This document shows positions 53,001-59,317 of a stretch of 64,000 nt of DNA, one piece after another (position 1 is the first letter of the stretch; each line of letters begins with the position of its first letter). This stretch comes from Quatrionicoccus australiensis (lineage in GTDB: Bacteria; Pseudomonadota; Gammaproteobacteria; Burkholderiales; Rhodocyclaceae): contig NZ_JAHBAH010000001.1 in NCBI RefSeq assembly GCF_020510425.1, positions 2,709,001 to 2,773,000 on the forward strand, read 5' to 3'. Below the pieces are notes generated by a model. It had not been told where the DNA came from, made no database searches, and saw only the letters and a list, made by a program, of their open reading frames with translations. A program made the translations under genes and the position numbers.

Positions 53001-54533
53001 CAGAATGTGCTGTATTTCCTGTCGGATGGAGCCCCAAATCGTGGCGACGGAAATACCAGTCAACTGGTCAATGCCGATGGTGGCAGTGGCGACGGCGGGA
53101 TCCAGGCGGCCGAGCAGACTATCTGGACGAACTTCCTGTCGGCCAACGATATCAATGCCTTCGCGGTCGGTCTGGGGACCGGAGTGACCGTGGCTAACAT
53201 GAGTCCGGTTGCCTACGACGGCATCAATAATCAGGAACGTGACGCCATTTCGGTCACCGATCTGAGTAATTTGAGTGCGACGCTGACCTCGCTGGTGCAG
53301 AGTACGGTGAGCGGTTCGATCATGACGACCGGCGGCTTCGGTGCCGATGGCGGTTATCTGAGTGCCATCGATTACGGCAATAACACCTTCAGCTTCGATG
53401 GCAACGGTACTCTCATCCGCAGCGGTAGCGGCAGCACGGCCTACAGTTTCGATAGCGCAACGCATGTGTTGAGTCTGCAGACTGCAGGCGGCAATTTCGT
53501 GATCGACATGGATACTGGCATCTACAGCTTCCTGAGCAGTATCGGAACAACGGTGACCGAGGAGGTGTTCGGCTATACGATGACCGACAACGATGGCGAT
53601 GCAGCCTCGGCCCAGTTCGTGATCGACTTTGCCACCGTCGGGCGGGCGCCGATCGCACGTGACGACAGCGTGATCGTTGCCAGTGGCAGGGCGAACGGCA
53701 ATGCGGTAACGCTCGAGGATTCCTGGTTGCTGTGGAACGACTCCGTTGTCTCGGGTAAGGACTTGTCAATCAGTTCGGTCAGCAATGCGACCTCGCATGA
53801 CGCAGGTCAGATCATCGATGCGGTATCTGCCTCCAGTAACGGAACGGGAAGCTTCGGCTATCTGATTTCGGATGGTACGCAAACCGACGATGCTTCGGTG
53901 ACGATTGCCACGCGCAATACCCACTACCTCTATGGTACCGGGATTGACGACATCATTGTCGGTGACGGCGCTGATGAAATACTGCGTGGCTATGCCGGCA
54001 ACGATGTGTTGGTCGGCAATGCCGGCAATGACTATCTCTATGGTGGTGAAGGCGCTGACTGGCTGCTGGGCGGGGCCGGTAACGACTATCTGTACGGTGA
54101 GGCCGGCAATGACCGGTTGGCTGGCGGGGCGGGCAATGACAACCTGACTGGTGGAGCTGGTGCTGATCTGTTTGTCTGGAACTATGCCGACCGGGGTAAT
54201 CCCGGATCGCCGGCGACCGATACCGTGACCGACTTCTCGACGAGCACGGCCGGCGAGGCGTTGGATCTGCGCGATCTGCTGCAGGGTGAAAACCATGTCG
54301 CCGGGATCGGTAATCTGGCCAGCTATCTGGATATCACGACCAGTGGTTCGAGCACGGTGATCCGCGTCAGTTCGGCGGGGGGCTTCTCGAACGGCAATTA
54401 TCAGGCCGGCGCCGAAGATCAGCGGATCACGCTGTCCGGCGTCAATCTCTACTCAAGTTACGGAGTCGCTGCCGGGGATGACGCGAGCCTGATTCAGAAA
54501 CTGCTCGATAACGCCAAACTGAGAGTCGACTAG
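41073..54533 (+). CDS. Giant LapA-like repeat adhesin with retention module, VWA and RTX domains
   Basis: 4486 residues. Residues 1-120: retention module (VIARVISLSGEAF, ILKLADGREISVRPGEVV) with a Pro-Ala-Ala-Gly site at 115-118, the sequence type cut by LapG proteases. Residues about 190-355: two Ig-like domains. Residues 359-3597: Ig-like domains of about 104 residues (DDVG..., YDGT.LLGS, W.FTP, A.NAAGN) in six near-identical five-domain units plus one extra. Residues 3598-3870: more divergent beta domains. About 3873-4076: von Willebrand A domain with MIDAS DLSGS (Asp3879, Ser3881, Ser3883). About 4288-4370: RTX nonapeptides (GNDYLYGG-type) binding calcium. Last 100 residues: type I secretion signal region. 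ATG at 41073 follows CGGAG. Predicted to be exported by a type I system, held in the outer membrane and released by proteolysis; export and lap genes are not visible. Confidence 0.92.
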   Translation: MSQTNVIARVISLSGEAFARDAAGKMRRLKVGDVVREGESVDAGNASQAILKLADGREISVRPGEVVRIDAEVAASIKPDAMDSALSSDGGGFKNVAKALNSGKSPDELIEEEEPAAGIPGGRGNEGHTFVELLRVAETVDRQSTHRIDGFSDRVPGGEGRAAVILGSELTITVVAPDNTNDTTPTITGQTQLAAGSSITLTIKDSAGATQILTALVAADGSFSVDVPVALPDGGYSVVATGIDLLGNTGYGYDTGSVDATPPALSVQLDPKSDTGQLGDNVTLDNTPSIIGTGEPGATVNITMPGTGEHLSTVVGASGTWSLTPTQPIGEGSVVIVVTATDSAGNITSKPLNITIDTVQPVLPEISSATDDVGSIQGTLANGAKTDDPTPTLNGTGEIGSTIKIYDGSNLLGSTVVDGNGTWRFTPGTGLGEGQHNFTAVSEDKAGNRSGPSNTYGLELDFTAPIPPEITSVLDDVGAVQGALQVGATTDDAKPEVKGSAEPGATVQVYDGTTLLGSTVAGANGAWTFTPEKPLLTGLHNLTAVAVDAAGNPSLPSNAFGFTLIGSGAPAAPVIVNVLDDVDPIIGNVAKSTGITNDANPEIKGTAEAGAKVTLYDGTSILGSVVADAKGNWSFTPTTALLDGVHNITATATNAAGNVSPSTGIYDFTVDTTAPLVPTITSVVDDVGLIKGLITNGTVTDDTTPTVNGTGEAGATIKIYDGTTLLGSALVGASGSWSFTPTTALSNGGHSLAATQTDVAGNTGPVSGSVSFTIDTSTVTSPTITSVQDDVGTMTGAVAQSGTTDDTKPTIIGTAPAGTTIHVYDGTVLLGSTVTDAFGSWSYTPGTALADGAHSFTATATNAAGTVSAPTAAYAITIDTVQPVLPEISSATDDVGSIQGTLANGAKTDDPTPTLNGTGEIGSTIKIYDGSNLLGSTVVDGNGTWRFTPGTGLGEGQHNFTAVSEDKAGNRSGPSNTYGLELDFTAPIPPEITSVLDDVGAVQGALQVGATTDDAKPEVKGSAEPGATVQVYDGTTLLGSTVAGANGAWTFTPEKPLLTGLHNLTAVAVDAAGNPSLPSNAFGFTLIGSGAPAAPVIVNVLDDVDPIIGNVAKSTGITNDANPEIKGTAEAGAKVTLYDGTSILGSVVADAKGNWSFTPTTALLDGVHNITATATNAAGNVSPSTGIYDFTVDTTAPLVPTITSVVDDVGLIKGLITNGTVTDDTTPTVNGTGEAGATIKIYDGTTLLGSALVGASGSWSFTPTTALSNGGHSLAATQTDVAGNTGPVSGSVSFTIDTSTVTSPTITSVQDDVGTMTGAVAQSGTTDDTKPTIIGTAPAGTTIHVYDGTVLLGSTVTDAFGSWSYTPGTALADGAHSFTATATNAAGTVSAPTAAYAITIDTVQPVLPEISSATDDVGSIQGTLANGAKTDDPTPTLNGTGEIGSTIKIYDGSNLLGSTVVDGNGTWRFTPGTGLGEGQHNFTAVSEDKAGNRSGPSNTYGLELDFTAPIPPEITSVLDDVGAVQGALQVGATTDDAKPEVKGSAEPGATVQVYDGTTLLGSTVAGANGAWTFTPENPLLTGLHNLTAVAVDAAGNPSLPSNAFGFTLIGSGAPAAPVIVNVLDDVDPITGNVAKSTGITNDANPEIKGTAEAGAKVTLYDGTSILGSVVADAKGNWSFTPTTALLDGVHNITATATNAAGNVSPSTGIYDFTVDTTAPLVPTITSVVDDVGLIKGLITNGTVTDDTTPTVNGTGEAGATIKIYDGTTLLGSALVGASGSWSFTPTTALSNGGHSLAATQTDVAGNTGPVSGSVSFTIDTSTVTSPTITSVQDDVGTMTGAVAQSGTTDDTKPTIIGTAPAGTTIHVYDGTVLLGSTVTDAFGSWSYTPGTALADGAHSFTATATNAAGTVSAPTAAYAITIDTVQPVVPEISSATDDVGSIQGTLANGAKTDDPTPTLNGTGEIGSTIKIYDGSNLLGSTVVDGNGTWRFTPGTGLGEGQHNFTAVSEDKAGNRSGPSNTYGLELDFTAPIPPEITSVLDDVGAVQGALQVGATTDDAKPEVKGSAEPGATVQVYDGATLLGSTVAGANGAWTFTPENPLLTGLHNLTAVAVDAAGNPSLPSNAFGFTLIGSGAPAAPVIVNVLDDVDPITGNVAKSTGITNDANPEIKGTAEAGAKVTLYDGTSILGSVVADAKGNWSFTPTTALLDGVHNITATATNAAGNVSPSTGIYDFTVDTTAPLVPTITSVVDDVGLIKGLITNGTVTDDTTPTVNGTGEAGATIKIYDGTTLLGSALVGASGSWSFTPTTALSNGGHSLAATQTDVAGNTGPVSGSVSFTIDTSTVTSPTITSVQDDVGTMTGAVAQSGTTDDTKPTIIGTAPAGTTIHVYDGTVLLGSTVTDAFGSWSYTPGTALADGAHSFTATATNAAGTVSAPTAAYAITIDTVQPVVPEISSATDDVGSIQGTLANGAKTDDPTPTLNGTGEIGSTIKIYDGSNLLGSTVVDGNGTWRFTPGTGLGEGQHNFTAVSEDKAGNRSGPSNTYGLELDFTAPIPPEITSVLDDVGAVQGALQVGATTDDAKPEVKGSAEPGATVQVYDGATLLGSTVAGANGAWTFTPENPLLTGLHNLTAVAVDAAGNPSLPSNAFGFTLIGSGAPAAPVIVNVLDDVDPITGNVAKSTGITNDANPEIKGTAEAGAKVTLYDGTSILGSVVADAKGNWSFTPTTALLDGVHNITATATNAAGNVSPSTGIYDFTVDTTAPLVPTITSVVDDVGLIKGLITNGTVTDDTTPTVNGTGEAGATIKIYDGTTLLGSALVGASGSWSFTPTTALSNGGHSLAATQTDVAGNTGPVSGSVSFTIDTSTVTSPTITSVQDDVGTMTGAVAQSGTTDDTKPTIIGTAPAGTTIHVYDGTLLLGSTVTDAFGSWSYTPGTALADGAHSFTATATNAAGTVSAPTAAYAITIDTVQPVLPEISSATDDVGSIQGTLQNGAKTDDPTPTLNGTGEIGSTIKIYDGSNLLGSTVVDGNGTWRFTPGTGLGEGQHNFTAVSEDKAGNRSGPSNTYGLELDFTAPIPPEITSVLDDVGAVQGALQVGATTDDAKPEVKGSAEPGATVQVYDGTTLLGSTVAGANGAWTFTPENPLLTGLHNLTAVAVDAAGNPSLPSNAFGFTLIGSGAPAAPVIVNVLDDVDPIIGNVAKSTGITNDANPEIKGTAEAGAKVTLYDGTSILGSVVADAKGNWSFTPTTALLDGVHNITATATNAAGNVSPSTGIYDFTVDTTAPLVPTITSVVDDVGLIKGLITNGTVTDDTTPTVNGTGEAGATIKIYDGTTLLGSALVGASGSWSFTPTTALSNGGHSLAATQTDVAGNTGPVSGSVSFMIDTSTVTSPTITSVQDDVGTMTGAVAQSGTTDDTKPTIIGTAPAGTTIHVYDGTVLLGSTVTDAFGSWSYTPGTALADGAHSFTATATNAAGTVSAPTAAYAITIDTVQPVLPEISSATDDVGSIQGTLANGAKTDDPTPTLNGTGEIGSTIKIYDGSNLLGSTVVDGNGTWRFTPGTGLGEGQHNFTAVSEDKAGNRSGPSNTYGLELDFTAPAISDQSFSYAEDQLAGALVATVMVTDGNGVTAYQFKWSDNSFHSTSEDGFFAVNAQGQISLTASGASSRANDFETSANTWNYVVVALDAAGNYNLATVSLSETNLNDTAPFVGNAVAVNISEEGLSGAFADAAGAPDTTDLLVANGTVTVSDPDGNGTMLTLSAPSNGLSSDGVLLTWSGDGTSHLIGYGGASGTTPIIDVTIDNTGAYKVTLLGPVDQATGNGENVLTVNFGVNATDGTWTTSNPTAITVNIEDDSPLANPVSTVVVGTATVNSNLMFVLDLSGSMSSASGMEGLDRLQATVAAIREVLEQYGSIGDVMVNITTFGSTATGGTWMTVSQAETFLDSVSANAGNTNYDAGLAAAMSAFSGGGKLSGSNVQNVLYFLSDGAPNRGDGNTSQLVNADGGSGDGGIQAAEQTIWTNFLSANDINAFAVGLGTGVTVANMSPVAYDGINNQERDAISVTDLSNLSATLTSLVQSTVSGSIMTTGGFGADGGYLSAIDYGNNTFSFDGNGTLIRSGSGSTAYSFDSATHVLSLQTAGGNFVIDMDTGIYSFLSSIGTTVTEEVFGYTMTDNDGDAASAQFVIDFATVGRAPIARDDSVIVASGRANGNAVTLEDSWLLWNDSVVSGKDLSISSVSNATSHDAGQIIDAVSASSNGTGSFGYLISDGTQTDDASVTIATRNTHYLYGTGIDDIIVGDGADEILRGYAGNDVLVGNAGNDYLYGGEGADWLLGGAGNDYLYGEAGNDRLAGGAGNDNLTGGAGADLFVWNYADRGNPGSPATDTVTDFSTSTAGEALDLRDLLQGENHVAGIGNLASYLDITTSGSSTVIRVSSAGGFSNGNYQAGAEDQRITLSGVNLYSSYGVAAGDDASLIQKLLDNAKLRVD
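42147..51863 (+). repeat. 1566-bp megasatellite inside the adhesin gene (6 full units + 321 bp)
   Basis: Six consecutive 1566-bp units (522 codons, five Ig-like domains each) begin at 42147, 43713, 45279, 46845, 48411 and 49977, and a partial seventh (first domain only) runs 51543-51863. Units 1 and 2 look identical through long stretches; others differ at scattered, mostly synonymous bases (for example GTACTGCC, GTGCTACC, GTAGTGCC at the start). The partial seventh shares the GTGCTACC variant with unit 3. This pattern suggests recent amplification and gene conversion. Confidence 0.95.
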
Positions 54534-54560
54534 CTGGTTGCCGGATATTTGATCCCCTGT

Positions 54561-54627
54561 GCCGGATGGGGCTTCCATCCGGCTTGGCGCGTGGCAGACA
54601 GATTGTCTGCCACGCGCTTCTTTTCTC
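54561..54627 (+). terminator. Double hairpin terminator after the adhesin gene
   Basis: GCCGGATGG/CCATCCGGC (54561-54583) forms a 9-bp hairpin, directly followed by a perfect 14-bp stem (54587-54600 with 54604-54617, loop GAT) and TTCTTTTCTC. Strong transcription stop for the 13.5-kb gene. Confidence 0.85.
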
Positions 54628-54703
54628 AGGAAGGTGTACGAAAAATGGACAAACCAGGCGGTCGACCGCTAAAAAATGGTAAAAACCGGGTGTTCCGGGG
54701 GCT

Positions 54704-55903
54704 TCAGTCCTTTACCGGCTTGACCAGGCTGGCTGCCTGCTTGGCCCGGCTGCGTGCCTGGTCGGTATCGTCGCCGTTGGCGACGGCAACGCCCATGCGG
54801 CGTTTGACGAAGGACTCCGGCTTGCCGAACAGGCGGATGTCGCTGCGCGGCACCGACAAGGCTTCGGCGACGCCTTCGAAAGCGATGCCTTTTTCTTCCA
54901 TGCCGCCATAAATGACGGCCGAGGCGCCGGGCTCGCGCAGCGCGGTGTCGACCGGCAGGCCGAGGATGGCGCGGGCGTGCAGCTCGAATTCGGAAAAGCG
55001 CTGCGAGCACAGCGTGACCAGACCGGTATCGTGCGGACGCGGGCTGACTTCGGAGAACCAGACCATGTCGCCCTTGACGAACAGTTCGACGCCGAACAGG
55101 CCGCGCCCGCCGAGGTTGCCGGTGACGGCGGCAGCAATTTCCTGGGCGCGCTGCAGTGCGCCTGGCGTCATCGCCTGCGGCTGCCAGGACTCGACGTAAT
55201 CGCCGGATACCTGAACGTGGCCGATCGGCTCGCAGAAATGGGTTTCGACCTCACCGGAGGCGCCGCGGGCACGGACCGTGAGCAGGGTGATTTCGTAATC
55301 GAAGTCGATGAAGCCCTCGACGATGATGCGCCCGGAATTGACCCGGCCGCCGCTGGCCGCGTAGTCCCAGGCCTTCTGCACGTCGTCCGGGCCGCGCAGC
55401 AGCGACTGGCCCTTGCCGGACGAGGACATCACCGGCTTGACGATGCACGGGTAACCAATGCCGCCATCGATGGCAGCCTGCAACTCCTCCAGGGAGTCGG
55501 CAAATTTGTAGGGCGAGGTGGCCAGGCCGAGTTCTTCGGCGGCCAGGCGGCGGATGCCTTCGCGATTCATGGTCAGCTTGGTGGCGCGTGCGGTCGGGAT
55601 GACTTCAGCGAGGCCGGCGGCCTCGATCTCGACCAGCATGTCGGTGGCGATGGCTTCGATTTCCGGCACGATCAGGTGCGGCTTTTCCTGCTCGACGAGG
55701 CGGCGCAGCGCGGCGCCATCGGTCATCGAAATGACATGGGCGCGATGCGCCACCTGGTGGCCCGGCGCATCCGGGTAGCGGTCCACGGCGATCACCTCGA
55801 CGCCCATACGTTGCAATGCTATGATCACCTCCTTGCCGAGCTCGCCTGAGCCGAGAAGCATGACGCGCAGGGCGCTGGGGGAAAGCGGGGTGCCGAGTTT
55901 CAT
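54704..55903 (-). CDS. purT: Formate-dependent phosphoribosylglycinamide formyltransferase
   Basis: 399 residues, an ATP-grasp enzyme that makes formyl-GAR from GAR, formate and ATP, an alternative to folate-dependent PurN. N-terminal [12 protein letters not shown] is the nucleotide fold; [12 protein letters not shown] is the ATP-grasp glycine loop; [22 protein letters not shown] and [10 protein letters not shown] carry metal and substrate residues. Starts at ATG 55901-55903 with AGGAGAACC upstream. Convergent with the adhesin gene across the double terminator. Confidence 0.95.
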   Translation of the reverse strand: MKLGTPLSPSALRVMLLGSGELGKEVIIALQRMGVEVIAVDRYPDAPGHQVAHRAHVISMTDGAALRRLVEQEKPHLIVPEIEAIATDMLVEIEAAGLAEVIPTARATKLTMNREGIRRLAAEELGLATSPYKFADSLEELQAAIDGGIGYPCIVKPVMSSSGKGQSLLRGPDDVQKAWDYAASGGRVNSGRIIVEGFIDFDYEITLLTVRARGASGEVETHFCEPIGHVQVSGDYVESWQPQAMTPGALQRAQEIAAAVTGNLGGRGLFGVELFVKGDMVWFSEVSPRPHDTGLVTLCSQRFSEFELHARAILGLPVDTALREPGASAVIYGGMEEKGIAFEGVAEALSVPRSDIRLFGKPESFVKRRMGVAVANGDDTDQARSRAKQAASLVKPVKD

Positions 55904-56043
55904 AAGGTTCTCCTGGTGGATGCCGGTTCAGCCGGCTTCCGGCTGAAAATCAGCCCCCGAATTTATGTGCAGCGCGGCAGCGAGTCAAGGCGGTTTGGGG
56001 ATCTTTCTTGCAAACCCTAATGTGTGTTCAACCAGCTCGTTCC

Positions 56044-57666
56044 ATGTCCCTTACTCTTCCCCGCAACATCGAACGCTTCCTGCTGTCACCCTGGTCATTG
56101 TTGCTGGCGGTGTTGCTCGCCTTTGTCCTGAACAGCTATTCGCTGCCGCTCACCGATGTCGATGAAGGCGCCTTTTCCGAAGCAACGCGCGAGATGCTCG
56201 AACGCGGCAACCTCGTCTCGCCGACCCTCAACGCGCAGCCGCGTCACGACAAGCCGATCCTGATCTACTGGGCGCAAGCGGCCACGGTCAGCCTGCTCGG
56301 GCCGACCGAGTTCGGCTTCCGCCTGCCTTCGATCCTCGCCGCGATGCTCTGGATGTGGGCGCTCTACCGCTTCTGCCTGCGTCATGGCGACCGCACGACG
56401 GCGCTGGTCGCGACGCTTGCGATGGCCTTGTCCCTGCAGGTCGGCCTGATCGCCAAGGCGGCGATTGCCGATGCCTTGCTCAATCTGTTCATCTGCCTGG
56501 CGCTGTTTGGCGTCTACGACTACTTCGTTGCGGTGCGGGCCGGGCAGGGCGTGCGTGAAAGCCGCCGCCTGCTGGCGTGGACCTATGCCGTGCTCGGTCT
56601 CGGCTTCCTGACCAAGGGGCCGGTCGCGGTGATGTTCCCGCTGCTGATCGGCAGCCTGCTCTTCGTCTCGGCCGGCCACTGGCGGGCCTGGTTGCGCGCT
56701 TTGTTCTGGCTGCCCGGCTGGGCGCTCTTCCTGGCCATCGTCGTGCCCTGGCATGTGATGGTCTATCTCGATCAGGGCGATGCCTTCTTCCGCGGTTTTT
56801 ACCTGAAACACAATGTCGACCGCTACACCAGCACGCTCGAAGGCCACGGCGGCAATCCTTTCTATTACCTGATCGCGCTGCCTTTCGTGCTGTTGCCGTT
56901 CACTGGCTGGCTGCTGGCGATCGGCGGCAAGCTGTGGACGGGTATCCGCAGCAAATTGCCGGAAGGCGATTTCGAGCGTTTCCTGCTGATCTGGTTCGGC
57001 GTCGTTTTCGTGTTTTTCTCCTTCTCGCGCACGCAGTTGCCGCATTACCTGCTTTACGGCTGCACGCCGCTGTTCATCCTGCTGGCGCGCCACCGCCTCG
57101 ATAGTGAGCGGCGCCTGCTCGCCTTCCTGCCGCAGATCCTGTTCGGCCTGCTGCTCGCTTTCCTGCCGCAGATTCTCGAGTTTGCCGCCAGCCGCACGAC
57201 GCGGCCGCTGGAAATGGCCTTGCTGAACGAGTTGACCGCTGGCTTTGCCGATGTGTCGCGCTGGCTGCTTGTTGTCTTTGCCGTGCTGGTCGTGGCACTG
57301 GCTTTCTGGCGCCGCCTGCCGGTCTGGCAAGGCTTGGTGCTGGCCGGTTTCCTGCAGGCGCTGGTGGTATTCGGTGTCGTCTTCCCGGTCGTGCTCGATG
57401 CAACGCAGGGGCCGGTACGCGAGGCTGGGCGAGTGGCGCGGCAGAGCGGCGAGAAGGTTGTGCTCTACAAGCTTTATCAGCCCAGTTTCAGCGTTTACCG
57501 CCAGGCGGTGACGCCCTCCGGCAAGCCGGAGCTTGGCGAACTGGTACTCGTGCGCAGCGATCGTTACGGCGAGTTGCAAAAGGATGTGGCGCCGCTGCAG
57601 ATAGACGAAGTCTACAAGCGCGGCTTCCTCGTTCTCGGCCGGGTGGTTGCCGGTCCGGCCCAATGA
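56044..57666 (+). CDS. ArnT-like (GT83) membrane glycosyltransferase
   Basis: 540 residues with about 12 membrane helices, the integral-membrane GT-C fold. The catalytic Asp-Glu pair lies in LTDVDEGAFSEATREM (Asp40-Glu41), followed by RHDKPILIYW, as in ArnT-type enzymes that move a sugar from undecaprenyl phosphate to lipid A or another acceptor. The last 130 residues form a soluble tail. The ATG at 56044 was chosen as the most likely start because homology begins near there; upstream in-frame starts lack a ribosome-binding site. Its stop overlaps the next gene's ATG (ATGA), so it is coupled to the PAP2 phosphatase. Donor and acceptor are unknown. Confidence 0.88.
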   Translation: MSLTLPRNIERFLLSPWSLLLAVLLAFVLNSYSLPLTDVDEGAFSEATREMLERGNLVSPTLNAQPRHDKPILIYWAQAATVSLLGPTEFGFRLPSILAAMLWMWALYRFCLRHGDRTTALVATLAMALSLQVGLIAKAAIADALLNLFICLALFGVYDYFVAVRAGQGVRESRRLLAWTYAVLGLGFLTKGPVAVMFPLLIGSLLFVSAGHWRAWLRALFWLPGWALFLAIVVPWHVMVYLDQGDAFFRGFYLKHNVDRYTSTLEGHGGNPFYYLIALPFVLLPFTGWLLAIGGKLWTGIRSKLPEGDFERFLLIWFGVVFVFFSFSRTQLPHYLLYGCTPLFILLARHRLDSERRLLAFLPQILFGLLLAFLPQILEFAASRTTRPLEMALLNELTAGFADVSRWLLVVFAVLVVALAFWRRLPVWQGLVLAGFLQALVVFGVVFPVVLDATQGPVREAGRVARQSGEKVVLYKLYQPSFSVYRQAVTPSGKPELGELVLVRSDRYGELQKDVAPLQIDEVYKRGFLVLGRVVAGPAQ

Positions 57667-58466
57667 GCGACTACGGCCGCACCGACGACGAACGCCTGTT
57701 GCCCTGGCTGGCGCTTGGCCTGGCGCTGCTGGCCGGTGTTTTTGTCCTGACCCAGGGCTGGTTCGGCGGCTTTCGCGAAGCGCAGGCGGTCAGCAGTCAT
57801 TTGCCGGGCTGGTTCTGGCAGTCGCTGACCGTGCTCGGCGACGAGCGCGTCCTGCTCGCCCTGATGCTGCCGTTTTGCCGGCGTTATCCGCGGGTCTTCT
57901 GGAGCATCATCGTGGCGGCGGTGATCGGCGGGTTGGTTTCGCGCGGCATCAAGATCTGGCTGGAAATGCCGCGGCCGGCGGCGATGTTCGCGGCCGACCA
58001 GATCACCATCCTCGGTATTCGACTGACCAGCAAGAGCTTTCCGTCCGGGCACACGGTATCGGTGTTTTCCTTCGTCTCCGTCTGGCTCGCCATCGGCGGC
58101 TGGCGCCGCCTGTGGCCTTTGTTGCCTCTGGCGGCACTGGTCGGCTTTTCTCGCGTGGCGGTGGGGGCCCACTGGCCATTCGATGTGCTGATTGCCGCAA
58201 TCATCGGCGTGCTTGGAGCCTGGGCCGGCGTGCAACTTGCCCGGCAATGGCGCTGGGGCCTGCGTGTCCGGCCGCATCGCGGCCTGGTCTGCATCGCTGC
58301 GCTGGCGGTCGCGACCCTGCCGTTTGAGAGCCAGGGCTATCCCGATTCATTGGCGGTGCGCCTGCTGGTCTGCGCCTGGGGCCTGAGCGCTTTCGCCATT
58401 CACTACCTTTTGCCACTGCTGCGCGGCGGCTGGCGCGGTGGCGTGCAGTCGGACAGCGAGGCCTAG
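57663..58466 (+). CDS. PAP2-family membrane phosphatase
   Basis: 267 residues with about six membrane helices. The three PAP2 motifs are Lys97...Arg104-Pro105, PSGH (127-130) and SRxxxxxHxxxD (Arg164, His170, Asp174), all catalytic residues intact. It may dephosphorylate undecaprenyl diphosphate, phosphatidate or lipid A phosphate. It overlaps the glycosyltransferase stop. It may supply diacylglycerol or undecaprenyl phosphate to the neighbours, but the substrate is not known. Confidence 0.9.
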   Translation: MSDYGRTDDERLLPWLALGLALLAGVFVLTQGWFGGFREAQAVSSHLPGWFWQSLTVLGDERVLLALMLPFCRRYPRVFWSIIVAAVIGGLVSRGIKIWLEMPRPAAMFAADQITILGIRLTSKSFPSGHTVSVFSFVSVWLAIGGWRRLWPLLPLAALVGFSRVAVGAHWPFDVLIAAIIGVLGAWAGVQLARQWRWGLRVRPHRGLVCIAALAVATLPFESQGYPDSLAVRLLVCAWGLSAFAIHYLLPLLRGGWRGGVQSDSEA

Positions 58467-58469
58467 GCT

Positions 58470-58487
58470 CTGTAACAAAAGCTTAAC
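58470..58487 (+). promoter_or_regulatory. Pho-box-like sequence upstream of the PlcP-like gene
   Basis: CTGTAAC-AAAA-GCTTAAC has one perfect half-site (identical to the downstream half of the pstS box) and one partial half-site, spaced as in a Pho box. It lies 44 bases before the chosen start codon at 58532. No clear -10 is visible, so this is a candidate only. Confidence 0.5.
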
Positions 58488-58531
58488 CGCCACGTCACCC
58501 GGCTTTCATGGCCGGGTTCTATCGTGGCGAC

Positions 58532-59317
58532 ATGCCACGGGTCAGATCAGTCTTTTTATCCGATATCCACCTGGGTACGCGAGCGTGCCAGGCGGATTGC
58601 CTTCTCGATTTCCTGCGCGAGTATTCCGCCGAGCAGACCTACCTGATCGGCGACATCATCGACTTCTGGTCGATGAGCCGCGGCATCCACTGGACGCAGG
58701 CGCAGAACACCGTCGTCCAGAAACTGCTGCGCCGGGCCCGCCACGGCGAGCGCGTCGTCTTCATTCCCGGCAATCACGACGAGGCGCTGCGCGACTACTG
58801 CGGCATCATCTTCGGCGAGATCGAGGTGGTCGATGAGTTGATCCACGAGATGGCCGACGGCCGTCGCTTCCTGCTTATTCATGGCGACGTCTTCGATCAG
58901 GTGACGCGGCATCATCGCTGGGTCGCCGTGCTCGGCGACAAGGCCTACGACCTGCTGGTCCGCCTCAATCACTGGCTGTCCTGGGGCCGGCGCAAGCTCG
59001 GCCTGGCCGGTTACTGGTCGCTCGCCGGCTACGCCAAGCGCAAGGTCAAAACGGCGCTCAATTTCATTTTCGATTTCGAGGAATCGGCCATCCATCACGC
59101 CAAGGAGCGTGGTCTGGACGGCGTCATCTGCGGCCATATCCACTGGGCGACGATCCGCGAAATCGATGGTCTCAGCTACGTCAATTGTGGCGACTGGGTC
59201 GATTCATGTACGGCCATCGTCGAGCATTTCGACGGTCGCCTCGAACTGGTTGCCTGGGGCATGCAGGCGGCGCAGCCCGCCCTCGCGGCGCCGGTCGCTG
59301 AAACTGCGGAGGTCTGA
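58532..59317 (+). CDS. Metallophosphoesterase, PlcP-like (LpxH-related)
   Basis: 261 residues with a full calcineurin-like metal site: SDIHLG (Asp11, His13), GDIIDFW (Asp41), GNHDE (Asn81, His82), HGDVFD (His118) and CGHIHWA (201-204), then YVNCGDWVDSCTAIVEHFDG. The last segment is typical of PlcP-type phospholipase C, which releases diacylglycerol from membrane phospholipids in phosphate starvation; the alternative is UDP-2,3-diacylglucosamine diphosphatase-like activity. ATG at 58508 would add 8 residues, but 58532 fits better because a promoter at the Pho-like box would start transcription near 58510. The next gene starts immediately after the stop. Confidence 0.8.
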   Translation: MPRVRSVFLSDIHLGTRACQADCLLDFLREYSAEQTYLIGDIIDFWSMSRGIHWTQAQNTVVQKLLRRARHGERVVFIPGNHDEALRDYCGIIFGEIEVVDELIHEMADGRRFLLIHGDVFDQVTRHHRWVAVLGDKAYDLLVRLNHWLSWGRRKLGLAGYWSLAGYAKRKVKTALNFIFDFEESAIHHAKERGLDGVICGHIHWATIREIDGLSYVNCGDWVDSCTAIVEHFDGRLELVAWGMQAAQPALAAPVAETAEV

